43,684 nt of DNA from Jeotgalibaca sp052266715 (GCA_052266715.1 JBQPRB010000013.1), one strand, 5' to 3'. Counted from the first letter of the stretch, positions 14,776-23,186 are shown. Numbers and translations are program-made. The notes: generated from the sequence alone by a model not told the origin.

Positions 14776-15497
14776 TTGTTCCCTCCAAAAGTTTGTACAG
14801 CTGATCGTGCCATGTAATATTTTGAAAAAGTAGTCTGTTCTAAACCATCCATTTGAATGGCTTGTTTTATGTATTGGGGCAAAAATTCGTCAAATTTTAT
14901 TTCCAGAAGATTCATTCCAGCATCTAAAACCGGCACTTTCAGATAATCATTCGTCAAAAAACGGTCCTTTTGGTAGGAAGCACTTATATTTCGGTCCAAT
15001 GTCACACGGACGTTGCCGGGAAAATCGACAAATGCCGTGCGTTCGTAAGTGACAATTACTTTAGGTTGGAACAGTTTTGTCATGACTTCCAGACAAAATT
15101 CCTGCAACAGCTCGCGATCCGCCTGCCAATACAATGCACCTACGTCCCCACTGAATAACTGTTGGAATTCACTTACCGAGACGGTACAGCTCGTTTTTTG
15201 GCTCAAGTTATTATCTTTCGCCTTCTTCTCTAATTTGATAAATTGTCCATTGTCATTGTAAGTCCGTACGCGAAACTTCCGTCTTTCGCCCAAGCTATAC
15301 TCATTATCATAAAAACAAGTATTGTCGTAGTCATCGAAGTAAAGGCTGTTCACTTGGTAAAATCCGCCCGTCTTATCGGTGTAATCATCCATACGCAAGA
15401 GAGGCTGGAGCCTTTGCCGAATAATCTGCAGAGTAGAGTCGTGACACAGAAATTTCATTTCGTTTCGTAAAACGACATTTTGATTATTTTGACTCAT
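14763..15497 (-). CDS. VTC-domain (polyphosphate polymerase-type) protein
   Basis: 244 residues, essentially one VTC tunnel-fold domain. Visible motifs are NEMKFLC at the start, GERRKFRVRTYN, IKLEKKAKDNNLSQK, VIVTYERTAFVD and the late LLEIKFDEFLP, i.e. the basic and acidic residues that line the triphosphate tunnel. In yeast the domain makes polyphosphate from ATP; in bacterial clusters with CotH and DUF4956 the product is not established. It overlaps the CotH gene by 4 nt (ATGA type) and the DUF4956 gene by 13 nt, so all three act together, probably at the membrane. Confidence 0.87.
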   Translation of the reverse strand: MSQNNQNVVLRNEMKFLCHDSTLQIIRQRLQPLLRMDDYTDKTGGFYQVNSLYFDDYDNTCFYDNEYSLGERRKFRVRTYNDNGQFIKLEKKAKDNNLSQKTSCTVSVSEFQQLFSGDVGALYWQADRELLQEFCLEVMTKLFQPKVIVTYERTAFVDFPGNVRVTLDRNISASYQKDRFLTNDYLKVPVLDAGMNLLEIKFDEFLPQYIKQAIQMDGLEQTTFSKYYMARSAVQTFGGNKWDN

Positions 15498-17128
15498 TCA
15501 CTGCCTCCTATTTGTTCATAAATGAATTGGTCCATGCCTTGAAGCCGTTGTAAGACATAGTCTTTGAATGGTTCAGGATTACCTGTGTAAGCCGAACGCT
15601 CCCAACGATCATGGTTTCTCTCAATCGCACCGGATCCATAGATATCTGCAATCATTTCATCCAGCCTTTGCGCCATTGCTTCATCCGACCAACCACCTTG
15701 CCGCAATTCTGTGTAACGTTCGACAACCATTCTGATTATTTCCTGGTTGTTTTGGTCCACATTGCTGGAAATAAAAGATGGATAAAACATGGTATATTGA
15801 CTGACTTGATCCACAAATATAGCCCGCAATTCTTCTTCACCAGACCAATTGTGTCCCCAAGTCAAATCCAAATCCCATGGCGATTCCAGTACCACATGCT
15901 GTTCTCCATCATATTTTGCAATATAGTTGCGGTTTTTACGGTAGTTATCAACCGCTCGGGTCAGTGTAAGAAAAAGCCAATAATCAATTTGGTTACCAAT
16001 ATCCGTTTGTTCATACAGATATGCCTGCGATTCTTCCGAAAACTGACGCATCAGGACGGAATGGCGAATGCCAGGGTCCCATTTGGCTTTATGGTCCGTA
16101 TTTTCCTCTGGGAAGCGCAATTCCACGGGGAGAATGACGTTATCCTTTACCGAACCATCAAATTGCGTGTAATCAATCGGATGATTGGATATCATCCGGT
16201 AATAATAATCCGTCTTGCGCGGATCCTCGTTTTCTTCCAATTCTAGTTGTTTCGCATCAATCGGGTGCATGAGAGTATAGATTCCCCAGTAATCACCATT
16301 GATAAACACTTCAACGAAACGGCCTTGTGTACCGTTTTTGATGGCGAAGCGGTTATTGTCCGCCATTGTGTCATACCAAAGATTGTTCGATAGAGTATTA
16401 CGCATTTTTTCCGGATCGTTATAAGGTGCGTACAAAATCCAGTCATCATCTTCACGCATGTTCAGCAATGAGAGATGATTATTTCGGATGTTTCTACCAA
16501 GAGACATGATTTTCAAAGAAACACGAATTTGTTTTTGTGGAAAAATACGACTGGATGCTCCCCGGTAGCGTACTTGAGCTTTGGAGACGATTTTCCTTTG
16601 TGATGGTGTTGCTTGTGAGTCGGTATCGTAGAGCGTGACCATCGCATCTTTATCCTGATCCCCAATTCCCTTGTTGATGAACGGATCATCCAAATCAATC
16701 GAAAAAATAGGGAGTGTTGTCACAACCAAATTGAATTCTTGGTACCACTCATCTCCATATACCAAAATCTTATGCTGTCTATTTTGTTCAACGGTTTCCT
16801 TCGTGATTCCTTCCCCTTCAAATAAAATCCGATAATCATTCCCGTTATGTGCTTGTGAACTAACTTTTGGATTTGCAGCATTTTCACTCTCTCCAATTAT
16901 AGGATAGAAATAGGTTTGGGATTGCTTGTCGAAAATAAGTTGTTGTTCATTAAAAAAAATGTCTAGTTCTATGGTTTCAGCTCGCTCTTGCCGTTCATCC
17001 TTAATTTGATTCATTTCAGCTGTGGTTTCCCAAGCCTGATTTAAGGACGTCGTTCGCGTGTTAAAATCAAGATTAAAAAATAAATAAAGTAATAACCCCA
17101 AACTGGCTAGCAACAATAGTAGCTTCAT
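15494..17128 (-). CDS. CotH-family protein (secreted or membrane-anchored kinase-like)
   Basis: 544 residues from ATG 17128. The frame is open to 17206, but the promoter (TTGAAA/TACAAT, -10 at 17188-17193) lies inside that stretch, so the start must be below about 17180; a TTG at 17146 with GGTGGAG is an alternative. A single hydrophobic N-terminal segment (MKLLLLLASLGLLLYLFF) acts as signal anchor. The CotH core is visible: RYRGASSRIFPQKQIRVSLK, DDDWILYAPYNDPEKMRNTLSNNLWYD, VFINGDYWGIYTLM and ESPWDLDLTWGHNW with the metal-binding Asp residues. CotH of spore coats phosphorylates proteins; here, without sporulation, a surface polymer or protein is the likely target. First gene of the operon with VTC and DUF4956. 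Confidence 0.85.
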   Translation of the reverse strand: MKLLLLLASLGLLLYLFFNLDFNTRTTSLNQAWETTAEMNQIKDERQERAETIELDIFFNEQQLIFDKQSQTYFYPIIGESENAANPKVSSQAHNGNDYRILFEGEGITKETVEQNRQHKILVYGDEWYQEFNLVVTTLPIFSIDLDDPFINKGIGDQDKDAMVTLYDTDSQATPSQRKIVSKAQVRYRGASSRIFPQKQIRVSLKIMSLGRNIRNNHLSLLNMREDDDWILYAPYNDPEKMRNTLSNNLWYDTMADNNRFAIKNGTQGRFVEVFINGDYWGIYTLMHPIDAKQLELEENEDPRKTDYYYRMISNHPIDYTQFDGSVKDNVILPVELRFPEENTDHKAKWDPGIRHSVLMRQFSEESQAYLYEQTDIGNQIDYWLFLTLTRAVDNYRKNRNYIAKYDGEQHVVLESPWDLDLTWGHNWSGEEELRAIFVDQVSQYTMFYPSFISSNVDQNNQEIIRMVVERYTELRQGGWSDEAMAQRLDEMIADIYGSGAIERNHDRWERSAYTGNPEPFKDYVLQRLQGMDQFIYEQIGGSE

Positions 17129-17187
17129 TCCAGTTTCTTTCTTCAATCGCTCCACCCATTCTTTTGTAATTATCTTAACAATTATAG

Positions 17188-17216
17188 ATTGTACACAAAA
17201 TAACAATATATTTCAA
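17188..17216 (-). promoter_or_regulatory. Sigma-A promoter of the CotH-VTC-DUF4956 operon
   Basis: Minus strand TTGAAA (17211-17216), 17-nt spacer, TACAAT (17188-17193). The start near 17181 precedes all plausible start codons. Confidence 0.65.
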
Positions 17217-17230
17217 TGTGAGAGCAACAT

Positions 17231-17259
17231 AAAAAAACTACCCCGATTTGGAGTAGTTT
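17231..17259 (-). terminator. Terminator after the GyrI-like gene
   Basis: Minus strand stem AAACTACTCC / GGGGTAGTTT (17250-17259 with 17235-17244, one G-U pair) followed by a run of T (17231-17237). It closes the long operon that starts near 21291. Confidence 0.75.
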
Positions 17260-17272
17260 CTGGAATAAGAAT

Positions 17273-17908
17273 TTAGCGTTTTTTAATTGGATGCCGAATA
17301 ATGGTCCGCATTTTTTCGGGTGCTGCTTTACGTGGGTCACTCAGATAAATTTCATGATGGTGACGGGTTGGCCCCAAATCGATTTGGTATTCGGTCGTTT
17401 CCAGGAATGCATGCATCGCCTCAACCGTTTCCGGTTCTTCATCATACGGCCCCTGATGAAGAACTTGAACGGTCAAGCCTTCCGTTATCTTCAAAAATTC
17501 TGCTTTGGATGTATCGACATTCTTTTTCTGGATCGCTTCCGTTTTCGCCCACTCAACTATTTCGGGCGTCACGAAATCCGGTAAGCGAATCAAGGAAAGC
17601 CAGGCAAGTCCGCCTTTATTCCCGTAATCCATCCCTGGGGATCCGTCCGCCAACCACCACATTCCCTCCAGGGGCGGTACCACGTACTCGAAATAGCCCG
17701 GGAGGTTTGTTCCACTCTTATGACTCATGCGAATCGTGTAGGCAATCGCATAAAGAACAGAAACGGCTTGCGAGTATTCGCCCTTTTCATCATTCGGATC
17801 ACCCTGGCCCCGTACAGCAAGGTACGGTATTTCGGGTACATCCACGATGGTCGGTTTCTTTTTCGCCTGATATAAATCTTTGTATTCTTTTTTAAAATCA
17901 AACACCAT
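17273..17908 (-). CDS. GyrI-like small-molecule-binding domain protein
   Basis: 211 residues from ATG 17908; a GTG three codons earlier is too near the ribosome site. The fold is recognised from PEIPYLAVRGQGDPND, FEYVVPPLEGMWW, EFLKITEGLTVQVLHQGPYDEEPETVEAMHAFL and the terminal HHHEIYLSDPRKAAPEKMRTIIRHPI, typical of stand-alone GyrI/AraC effector-binding domains. These bind small hydrophobic compounds, or hydrolyse them in some members. Last gene of the operon, 15 nt after the DUF4256 gene. Confidence 0.82.
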   Translation of the reverse strand: MVFDFKKEYKDLYQAKKKPTIVDVPEIPYLAVRGQGDPNDEKGEYSQAVSVLYAIAYTIRMSHKSGTNLPGYFEYVVPPLEGMWWLADGSPGMDYGNKGGLAWLSLIRLPDFVTPEIVEWAKTEAIQKKNVDTSKAEFLKITEGLTVQVLHQGPYDEEPETVEAMHAFLETTEYQIDLGPTRHHHEIYLSDPRKAAPEKMRTIIRHPIKKR

Positions 17909-17922
17909 TTTTCCCACCCCTA

Positions 17923-18444
17923 TTAAATGGTTATTTTTCCGCGGAATCCGCGCGATGAGTAGTAGGAATCCGCCCCGTTATGGTAGGTAAAGACCGTGTC
18001 ATAACGGCGGTCGCAGAAAATGGCCCCGCCTTTGTTGCGAATGTGTTCTGGCGTTTTAACCCATGTGGATGTTTTTACATCAAATTCTTCATAAGTTTGA
18101 AGTTTGCGATACTCCTCTTCAGTCAGCATTTCGATTCCCATTTCTTCCGCCATCGTCATGGCATCCGTTTCGGGTTTATTCTTCTTACGCTTTTCCCAGG
18201 CAGCACGGTCGTAACACGTGTTGCGACGGCCAGCCGGTGTTTCTTTGACACAATCAACGAAGGTGAAGTCATCTCCGACTATATCTGGTTCGCCCCCGGT
18301 CTCTTCCATCGCAATCAAGGACTTAATTGCATCTGGGCTCGCTTCGAGATGTTTTTTTACATCCACCCATTTCGTATTTTCATGACGATGCATGTTTTCT
18401 TCAAAACGGGTTTTTAATGTTTCGAATAGTGTATCTTTGTTCAT
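17923..18444 (-). CDS. DUF4256 family protein
   Basis: 173 residues. A conserved soluble protein with GEPDIVGDDFTFVDCVKETPAGRRNTCYDRAAWEKRKKNKPE and a C-terminal FCDRRYDTVFTYHNGADSYYSSRGFRGKITI, the pattern of DUF4256. No function is known. It is close to the downstream GyrI-like gene and 37 nt from the upstream sugar kinase gene, in the same apparent operon. Confidence 0.8.
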   Translation of the reverse strand: MNKDTLFETLKTRFEENMHRHENTKWVDVKKHLEASPDAIKSLIAMEETGGEPDIVGDDFTFVDCVKETPAGRRNTCYDRAAWEKRKKNKPETDAMTMAEEMGIEMLTEEEYRKLQTYEEFDVKTSTWVKTPEHIRNKGGAIFCDRRYDTVFTYHNGADSYYSSRGFRGKITI

Positions 18445-18481
18445 TATATTTCCTCATTTCTTCCAGTTCCCATTCTTTAAA

Positions 18482-19501
18482 TTACCGTTTGACGTTCGCG
18501 TCACCGTCGCCCATTATGGCACGTATTTCAGCATCGGAAACCAAGTTTAAATCGCCCGTAATCGTCAGTTTTAACACGCAAGCTGCCAGGGCATATTGCA
18601 CTGTTTCTTGGGGATCGAAGTTGTGAAGCAAGCTGTGAACGAAGCCGGCACCAAAAGCATCGCCCGAGGCAACTCCTTCCATAATATGCATCTGATACGT
18701 TTTCGTTTCATAGAAAGTACCGTTTCGATAGAGCATGGCCATCCATTCACTGTCTTCGACAGAATGAATATTCCGCAAGACACTTGCGACAGTGTGACAA
18801 TTGGGGAAACGGGTAGTAATTTCTTTCATTGCCGCTTCGTATTGGTCTTTTTGGGCAATGCCGTGTGTCATGTCGCCATCGAAAGCCTTGATTCCCAGGG
18901 AAGATTCGAAATCTTCATCATGTGCCAGGCAAATGGTCACATATTGCATGGCTTCATTCATGAAAGCTTGGGATGCTTCCGGCGTCCACATTTTACCGCG
19001 GTAATTGAGATCACATACGACTTGGATATCATTTTCCTGACAATAATGACAGGCAGAAAGAATCGCTTCAGCCAGTTCTTTGGAAACAGCTGCGGTTACG
19101 CCGGAGAAATAGAAAACTTTGGTGCCTTTCAGTAAGGTGGGCCAGTCAAATTCGTCAGCTGTCGCTGTAGCAAACGCACTGTTTGCCCGGTCGTAAACGA
19201 CATTTGTAGCGCGAACGCTTGCCCCTTTTTCAAAAAAATATAAACCAAGTCGGTTGCCACCGAGAATAATATTATGTGTGCCGACGCCGTATCTTCTCAG
19301 TGTTGACAGGGCTGCTTCGCCAAGTAAGTTATTCGGTAGTTTGGTTATAAATGAAACAGTGTCACCCAGGAGTGCAAGGGAAGTTGCGACGTTCGCTTCT
19401 GCCCCTCCGTAAGTTGCCTCGTAGGAATGGGCTTGTAAAATCCTTTCATTTGTTGGTGGTTTTAGGCGCATCATCACTTCGCCAAAAGTTGTTACTGTCA
19501 T
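18482..19501 (-). CDS. PfkB-family sugar kinase, 2-keto-3-deoxygluconate kinase-like
   Basis: 339 residues. Ribokinase-fold enzyme: N-terminal TFGEVMMRLKPP and YGGAEANVATSLALLG (sugar site), and the C-terminal EGVASGDAFGAGF, where the catalytic Asp is in the usual G-x-G-D context changed to A-S-G-D. The arrangement resembles KdgK enzymes, which phosphorylate 2-keto-3-deoxygluconate. No other pectin or glucuronate genes are nearby, so the substrate is uncertain. The ribosome site is AAAGGGG. It sits 30 nt downstream of the nucleotidyltransferase gene. Confidence 0.78.
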   Translation of the reverse strand: MTVTTFGEVMMRLKPPTNERILQAHSYEATYGGAEANVATSLALLGDTVSFITKLPNNLLGEAALSTLRRYGVGTHNIILGGNRLGLYFFEKGASVRATNVVYDRANSAFATATADEFDWPTLLKGTKVFYFSGVTAAVSKELAEAILSACHYCQENDIQVVCDLNYRGKMWTPEASQAFMNEAMQYVTICLAHDEDFESSLGIKAFDGDMTHGIAQKDQYEAAMKEITTRFPNCHTVASVLRNIHSVEDSEWMAMLYRNGTFYETKTYQMHIMEGVASGDAFGAGFVHSLLHNFDPQETVQYALAACVLKLTITGDLNLVSDAEIRAIMGDGDANVKR

Positions 19502-19531
19502 TTAATCTTGCCCCTTTCTCAATCGTTATTT

Positions 19532-20389
19532 CTATTGTACATCAGATTTGATAAATAACGATTGAATATACGGGGTGATTTTTTCATCATAATCGGGATA
19601 GACAAAGTTATTTTGCGTTGCAACTTTATGGCTGTAGGTTCGGAACAGCTCTTGCACCGTGAATAAGGATTGCCAGGTTTCAGTGATGGTGCGCGTTTGA
19701 TATGTCGAAAGCATTTGTTGCCATTGTTCAGCGGGTAAATGTTTATCGATGAATTTATAATTTTTACCAAGGCTAAAGGTATACCCCTGACGACTTCCGA
19801 TTTCCCAAGCCATCATTTGCAGGAGAGCTGGCCTTATGATGCTGTTCAGATGGTCGATGGCAAACAGGATTTCGTCCCGGACAAGTCCTTTAGCAACATA
19901 AGTACTGACCCACCAAAATTCATTAATGCAATCATCGTAAGTTTTTGAGGTTGGTGGCTGAATCCAGTATTGTTCGTCGGTTGGTGTGATTTCGGGATTG
20001 TTTTCGTCTTTGTCTAAAAGAATAGCGACTAAACCATCGCTATTGGTGAAGTAGGTGTCTTTTTCTTCAATCGGAATCAATGTCAGGTCTAACTTATTAC
20101 CATCTTCGAAAAGTATGAGGTAGGAAAACCAGTTGCCTAAGGTGGGTGGATAAAGCGTCATGGCTTCTGGTTTTTGAAGCATCAGTCTGGGACCAAAATA
20201 ATCTAGCCACATGTCATCGGATTGGAACGAATCCATATCCGTTACGAAATAAGAGATGTCGTAATCCTTAAATTCGTCATCTGGAATGGTCGGGTTGGTA
20301 CGCGATCCTTCCAAGGTGACGAGGCGGATGCGTTCGTCACTCTTGGCACAATCCAAGATAAGATCATACATTTCTTTTTCAGTGCGCAT
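19532..20389 (-). CDS. Aminoglycoside 6-adenylyltransferase family protein (ANT(6)/AadE-like)
   Basis: 285 residues, the family's length. The nucleotidyltransferase motif is intact: LVTLEGSRTNP followed by FKDYDISYFV with the catalytic Asp pair, then GNKLDLTLIP with the third Asp. The segments WIQPPTSKTYDDCINEFWWVSTYVAKGL and the C-terminal helical domain match AadE-like proteins, which adenylate streptomycin. Chromosomal relatives often give no resistance, so activity is unproven. The gene is 11 nt after a DUF1801 gene and two genes after an AAC(6')-like gene, in one operon. Confidence 0.85.
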   Translation of the reverse strand: MRTEKEMYDLILDCAKSDERIRLVTLEGSRTNPTIPDDEFKDYDISYFVTDMDSFQSDDMWLDYFGPRLMLQKPEAMTLYPPTLGNWFSYLILFEDGNKLDLTLIPIEEKDTYFTNSDGLVAILLDKDENNPEITPTDEQYWIQPPTSKTYDDCINEFWWVSTYVAKGLVRDEILFAIDHLNSIIRPALLQMMAWEIGSRQGYTFSLGKNYKFIDKHLPAEQWQQMLSTYQTRTITETWQSLFTVQELFRTYSHKVATQNNFVYPDYDEKITPYIQSLFIKSDVQ

Positions 20390-20400
20390 GGTTTTGCTCC

Positions 20401-20838
20401 TTATTTCTTAATGAATGATTCATACTGAGCAACGAATTCTTGTGGTGTCATCTTTTGACAAAGTTCTCCTAAAAGTTCATAAGGAATAGCTTCCATTTTC
20501 GACAAGCGGATACATGATTTCCCCATATCCAATTTAGTGGAAACTTGTTTTTTATATTCTTCCTCGAACCATTTCAGCAGTTCAGGCGACCCGTAAAGCC
20601 CCATGTGATATACCGCAATATGTTTCTTTTGCGAAGCTAGACTTATAAAAGGTAACGGCTGGTCAGGATTAGTATGGTAGCCTTTTGGATAAATAGAATG
20701 AGGAACGACATACGAGAGCATGCCATTCGCTTCAATTTCTTCGAATCCTTCAGGTAAGTTTTCTAGAATCGTTTGGCGAATTTTCTTAAAGGGGCCTTTT
20801 CTCTCTTCAGAGAGATTTTGAATGAATGTTTCAATCAT
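20401..20838 (-). CDS. DUF1801 protein
   Basis: 145 residues. Segments GMLSYVVPHSIYPKGYHTNPDQPLPFISLASQKKHIAVYHMGLYG and KLDMGKSCIRLSKMEAIPYELLGEL mark a DUF1801 protein of the larger type. It differs from the YdhG-like member at 12909. It lies 3 nt after the AAC(6')-like gene and 11 nt before the ANT(6)-like gene. Function unknown. Confidence 0.8.
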   Translation of the reverse strand: MIETFIQNLSEERKGPFKKIRQTILENLPEGFEEIEANGMLSYVVPHSIYPKGYHTNPDQPLPFISLASQKKHIAVYHMGLYGSPELLKWFEEEYKKQVSTKLDMGKSCIRLSKMEAIPYELLGELCQKMTPQEFVAQYESFIKK

Positions 20839-20841
20839 GAT

Positions 20842-21291
20842 TTATTCCCCGTTTCTGATTGTTTTAATATAGTTGACGGTGCGATTGGCTTCCTGAAAAC
20901 CTATTTTTTGGTGGAATGCTTGGCTCGCGGTATTTGTGAGTTCGGCATCTGAAGCCATTTCGTAACAACCTTTTTTCAAAGCCCAGGTCTGCCCTACCTC
21001 AGCTAGCGCTTGGGCAATATGTTGGTGGCGAAATTCTGGTTCCACAAAAATCCCCTCCATATAACCAACCGGATAACGAACCGCACCTTCAACGTATTCA
21101 TGCCGGAGCGACATATGCAAGAAACCCGCATAAATACCACTGACGGTAGCAACGAAAAGAGCATCATTTTCATTGCGCAGGAATTGCTGGAATTCCTGTT
21201 GAAGCATATCGCCGTCTGATTCGTCAAACAAAACTTTGGCCATTTCTACAATTGCCGGGATATCGCGATTGGCAGCTTCCCTAATTTCCAT
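20842..21291 (-). CDS. Aminoglycoside 6'-N-acetyltransferase-like GNAT protein
   Basis: 149 residues. It resembles AAC(6')-I enzymes through the whole length: SLRHEYVEGAVRYPVGYMEGIFVEPEFRHQHIAQAL and the block KKGCYEMASDAELTNTASQAFHQKIGFQEANRTVNYIKTI. In the acetyl-CoA loop, R-H-Q-H-I-A replaces the usual R-x-x-G-I/V-G/A, so the canonical glycine is changed. Enzymes of this group acetylate the 6'-amino group of aminoglycosides; chromosomal forms may have other substrates. First gene of the operon that also carries the ANT(6)-like enzyme. Confidence 0.8.
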   Translation of the reverse strand: MEIREAANRDIPAIVEMAKVLFDESDGDMLQQEFQQFLRNENDALFVATVSGIYAGFLHMSLRHEYVEGAVRYPVGYMEGIFVEPEFRHQHIAQALAEVGQTWALKKGCYEMASDAELTNTASQAFHQKIGFQEANRTVNYIKTIRNGE

Positions 21292-21359
21292 GGCACCAAC
21301 TCCCCACTTTGATTATTCTCTCTCTAGTTTAGCATGTGACTAAATGAAAAGAGAAATGA

Positions 21360-21460
21360 TGCGAAATCGGAAGTAAAAGTTGTTTTTCCCCTATTTAATT
21401 CCGACTTTTAGAAATACTCGGAATTATAAATGAAAATGAGTGATTATAATTCCTACTTTC
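21360..21460. repeat. AT-rich intergenic inverted repeats (possible element 3)
   Basis: Perfect 10-bp pair GGAATTATAA (21421-21430) with TTATAATTCC (21445-21454), preceded by a weaker pair with the core TCGGAA / TTCCGA (near 21369 and 21402). The gap between the AAC(6')-like gene and the sigI promoter is about 230 bp and has no gene. The style is like elements 1 and 2, but the core sequence differs. Confidence 0.4.
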
Positions 21461-21530
21461 CTTATATTCGACTCAATTTGCTTCTAATTAGCTGAGAAGT
21501 TATGATAGAAGAAATAAAATTAGGACTCCC

Positions 21531-21559
21531 GACCCCGAAAATGAACAGCCATTTTCGTA
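21531..21559 (+). promoter_or_regulatory. SigI-type promoter of sigI-rsgI
   Basis: GACCCC (21531-21536), 19 nt, CGTA (21556-21559) followed by ATCT, with an A-rich tract just upstream. The CCC-containing -35 and CGWA -10 are the features reported for SigI promoters in Bacillus and Clostridium. The spacer contains the inverted repeat CGAAAATG / CATTTTCG. The same layout occurs before the lipoprotein gene. Confidence 0.7.
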
Positions 21560-21598
21560 ATCTATTTATATAGGGAGTAGAGGTGGTGACTTTTAAGG

Positions 21599-22330
21599 AT
21601 GAGTGAAGAACATGAGATTGTTGCGAAGGTTTATGCAGCGAAAGAAGACAATACGGCCGCAGATGAACTGTTAAGCCAGTATTTACCTTTTATAAAATCG
21701 GAAACAGCCAAATTCATCAAACGCCCAGCTCGGGAAGGCTATGATGACGAGTTGTCGATTGCAATGTTTGCTTTTCATGAAGCGACGGTGGCTTATCAAA
21801 AAGGAAAAGGGGCGTTTTTACCCTTTGCGGCGCGCGCGATCCGCAATCGGTTGATTGATTTCAGCCGTCGCGAAAAAAGGCATATGAACTTGATTCCGTT
21901 GGATGATTCTAACAATGATGATGACGACCGGACCATGATGGAAAAAGCGGGCCTTAGCGAGAACAATGTGGCAGAGTACGCACAACGAAATGTCGCGAAA
22001 AACGAAATAGACCATTTTGCGGAAGAATTGAACGCTTACGATTTGAACTTAACTGACATCGCGGACAACTGCCCTAAGCAAAAGCGTACCTTGAAAGCTT
22101 GTCATCAAGCTCTTGAATATGCGAAAGCAAACCCTATGATTTTTGAGGCATTGATTGAGACGAAAAAACTACCTATCCGACAATTATCGCACGGTGCGGA
22201 TGTCAGCAAGAAAACCCTAGAAAGGCACAGGAGATATATGATTGCCATACTATTAGCCTATACGAATGGCTTTGAAATTATCAGGGGCCATTTGAAACAA
22301 ATTGTTCCGAAAGGAGGGCAACCGGAATGA
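21599..22330 (+). CDS. sigI: RNA polymerase sigma factor SigI
   Basis: 243 residues. Sigma-70 family: region 2 includes DDELSIAMFAFHEATVAYQKGKGAFLPFAARAIRNRLIDFSRREKR, with the region 2.3/2.4 aromatic and basic residues, and the C-terminal half has the SigI-specific helix-turn-helix (PIRQLSHGADVSKKTLERHRRYMIAILLA). In Bacillus SigI answers heat and cell-wall stress; in clostridia it governs polysaccharide degradation. The ATG start has AGAGGTGG upstream. It overlaps rsgI by 4 nt and is preceded by a SigI-type promoter, so autoregulation is expected. Confidence 0.92.
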   Translation: MSEEHEIVAKVYAAKEDNTAADELLSQYLPFIKSETAKFIKRPAREGYDDELSIAMFAFHEATVAYQKGKGAFLPFAARAIRNRLIDFSRREKRHMNLIPLDDSNNDDDDRTMMEKAGLSENNVAEYAQRNVAKNEIDHFAEELNAYDLNLTDIADNCPKQKRTLKACHQALEYAKANPMIFEALIETKKLPIRQLSHGADVSKKTLERHRRYMIAILLAYTNGFEIIRGHLKQIVPKGGQPE

Positions 22331-23142
22331 GCTATCTCGTAATGGAAATACAGCGTAGCTATGCAATCGTTTTAGATAATGAGGGGCGTTTTTTGAAAGT
22401 CGCGAACTTAGGTTACGAGGTAGGGCAAAAAGTTGACTTCGTTGTTGAAGCAGGAGATACGAAAGTGACACCCCTTCCCATGAACCGACAAGTGAAACAT
22501 ATCCTGTTCGCTGTGGCGAGCGTTTTCCTATTATTTGTGGGTTCTTGGCCGCTATTCTTCCATTCGATTGGAACAGTCAGGATGCAAATCAACCCAGATG
22601 TGGAAATGACTGTAAACCGTTTTGATAACGTGATTGGATTGGATGGTTTGAATCCGGATGGTGATGTGTTGGTCAAGGATATTCAAACGTTCGGCCGCGA
22701 CGTGGATGAAGTTTCTAATGCATTGACCGAACGCGCGCTTGAACTTGGCTTCCTTTCGAATGGCGACGAAATTCATTTAACTGTGGTTGGGGATGATGAT
22801 AAATGGATACACGCAACGGAAAATCGATTGATGGCTGAATTGGATCAAAACTTCCAGCATCGTTTCAAAATTACCGTAGAAAATCGAGAACAGGAACCAG
22901 AAGAACCAATACTTCCAACAACAGAATCAACGATGGAATTCGATATTTCCATCCCTTCCCAGCCGGTTGAATCGGATGAAGCGGATGATATAAGCGACGA
23001 TTTGGATGATGACTTAAACGATGGTGGAAATGTTTTTGAAGAACCTGAATACGTTGCCCCGGAATCGGAAAGCGATGATGATTTGGACGACGATAATGAT
23101 ACCGATGACGATGATAGTGATGATGATTTGGACGACGATTAA
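22327..23142 (+). CDS. rsgI: Anti-sigma factor RsgI with Asp-rich tail
   Basis: 271 residues. N-terminal RsgI domain (about 1-50) that binds SigI, one membrane segment (about 58-79), an outside domain that begins RMQINPDVEMTVN (Asn89-Pro90), and a strongly acidic tail (about 215-271) rich in Asp. The Asn-Pro bond in the corresponding domain of other RsgI proteins is cut autocatalytically and is needed for signalling. The protein is shorter than B. subtilis RsgI (381 residues) and lacks any carbohydrate-binding module as found in clostridia; the Asp-rich tail replaces it. A cation or wall-charge sensor is a reasonable inference, not shown. Coupled to sigI by an ATGA overlap. Confidence 0.88.
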   Translation: MSYLVMEIQRSYAIVLDNEGRFLKVANLGYEVGQKVDFVVEAGDTKVTPLPMNRQVKHILFAVASVFLLFVGSWPLFFHSIGTVRMQINPDVEMTVNRFDNVIGLDGLNPDGDVLVKDIQTFGRDVDEVSNALTERALELGFLSNGDEIHLTVVGDDDKWIHATENRLMAELDQNFQHRFKITVENREQEPEEPILPTTESTMEFDISIPSQPVESDEADDISDDLDDDLNDGGNVFEEPEYVAPESESDDDLDDDNDTDDDDSDDDLDDD

Positions 23143-23157
23143 AAAAAATTTTAACAC

Positions 23158-23186
23158 GACCCCACTTTTGCCATTACTAATCCGTA
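23158..23186 (+). promoter_or_regulatory. SigI-type promoter of the lipoprotein gene
   Basis: GACCCC (23158-23163), 19 nt, CGTA (23183-23186) followed by ATCT, with an upstream A8-T4 tract. Spacing and flanks equal those of the sigI promoter. An 8-bp hairpin CTATATAG-ACC-CTATATAG follows at 23193-23211. Confidence 0.7.

Noticed and set aside
17129..17206. Start of the CotH protein at 17206
   Set aside because: This would place the start codon upstream of the promoter TTGAAA-N17-TACAAT; coordinates are given in reading direction on the minus strand.
19532..21291. Acquired antibiotic resistance island
   Set aside because: No insertion sequence, integrase or composition break is visible near the two aminoglycoside-enzyme homologues.
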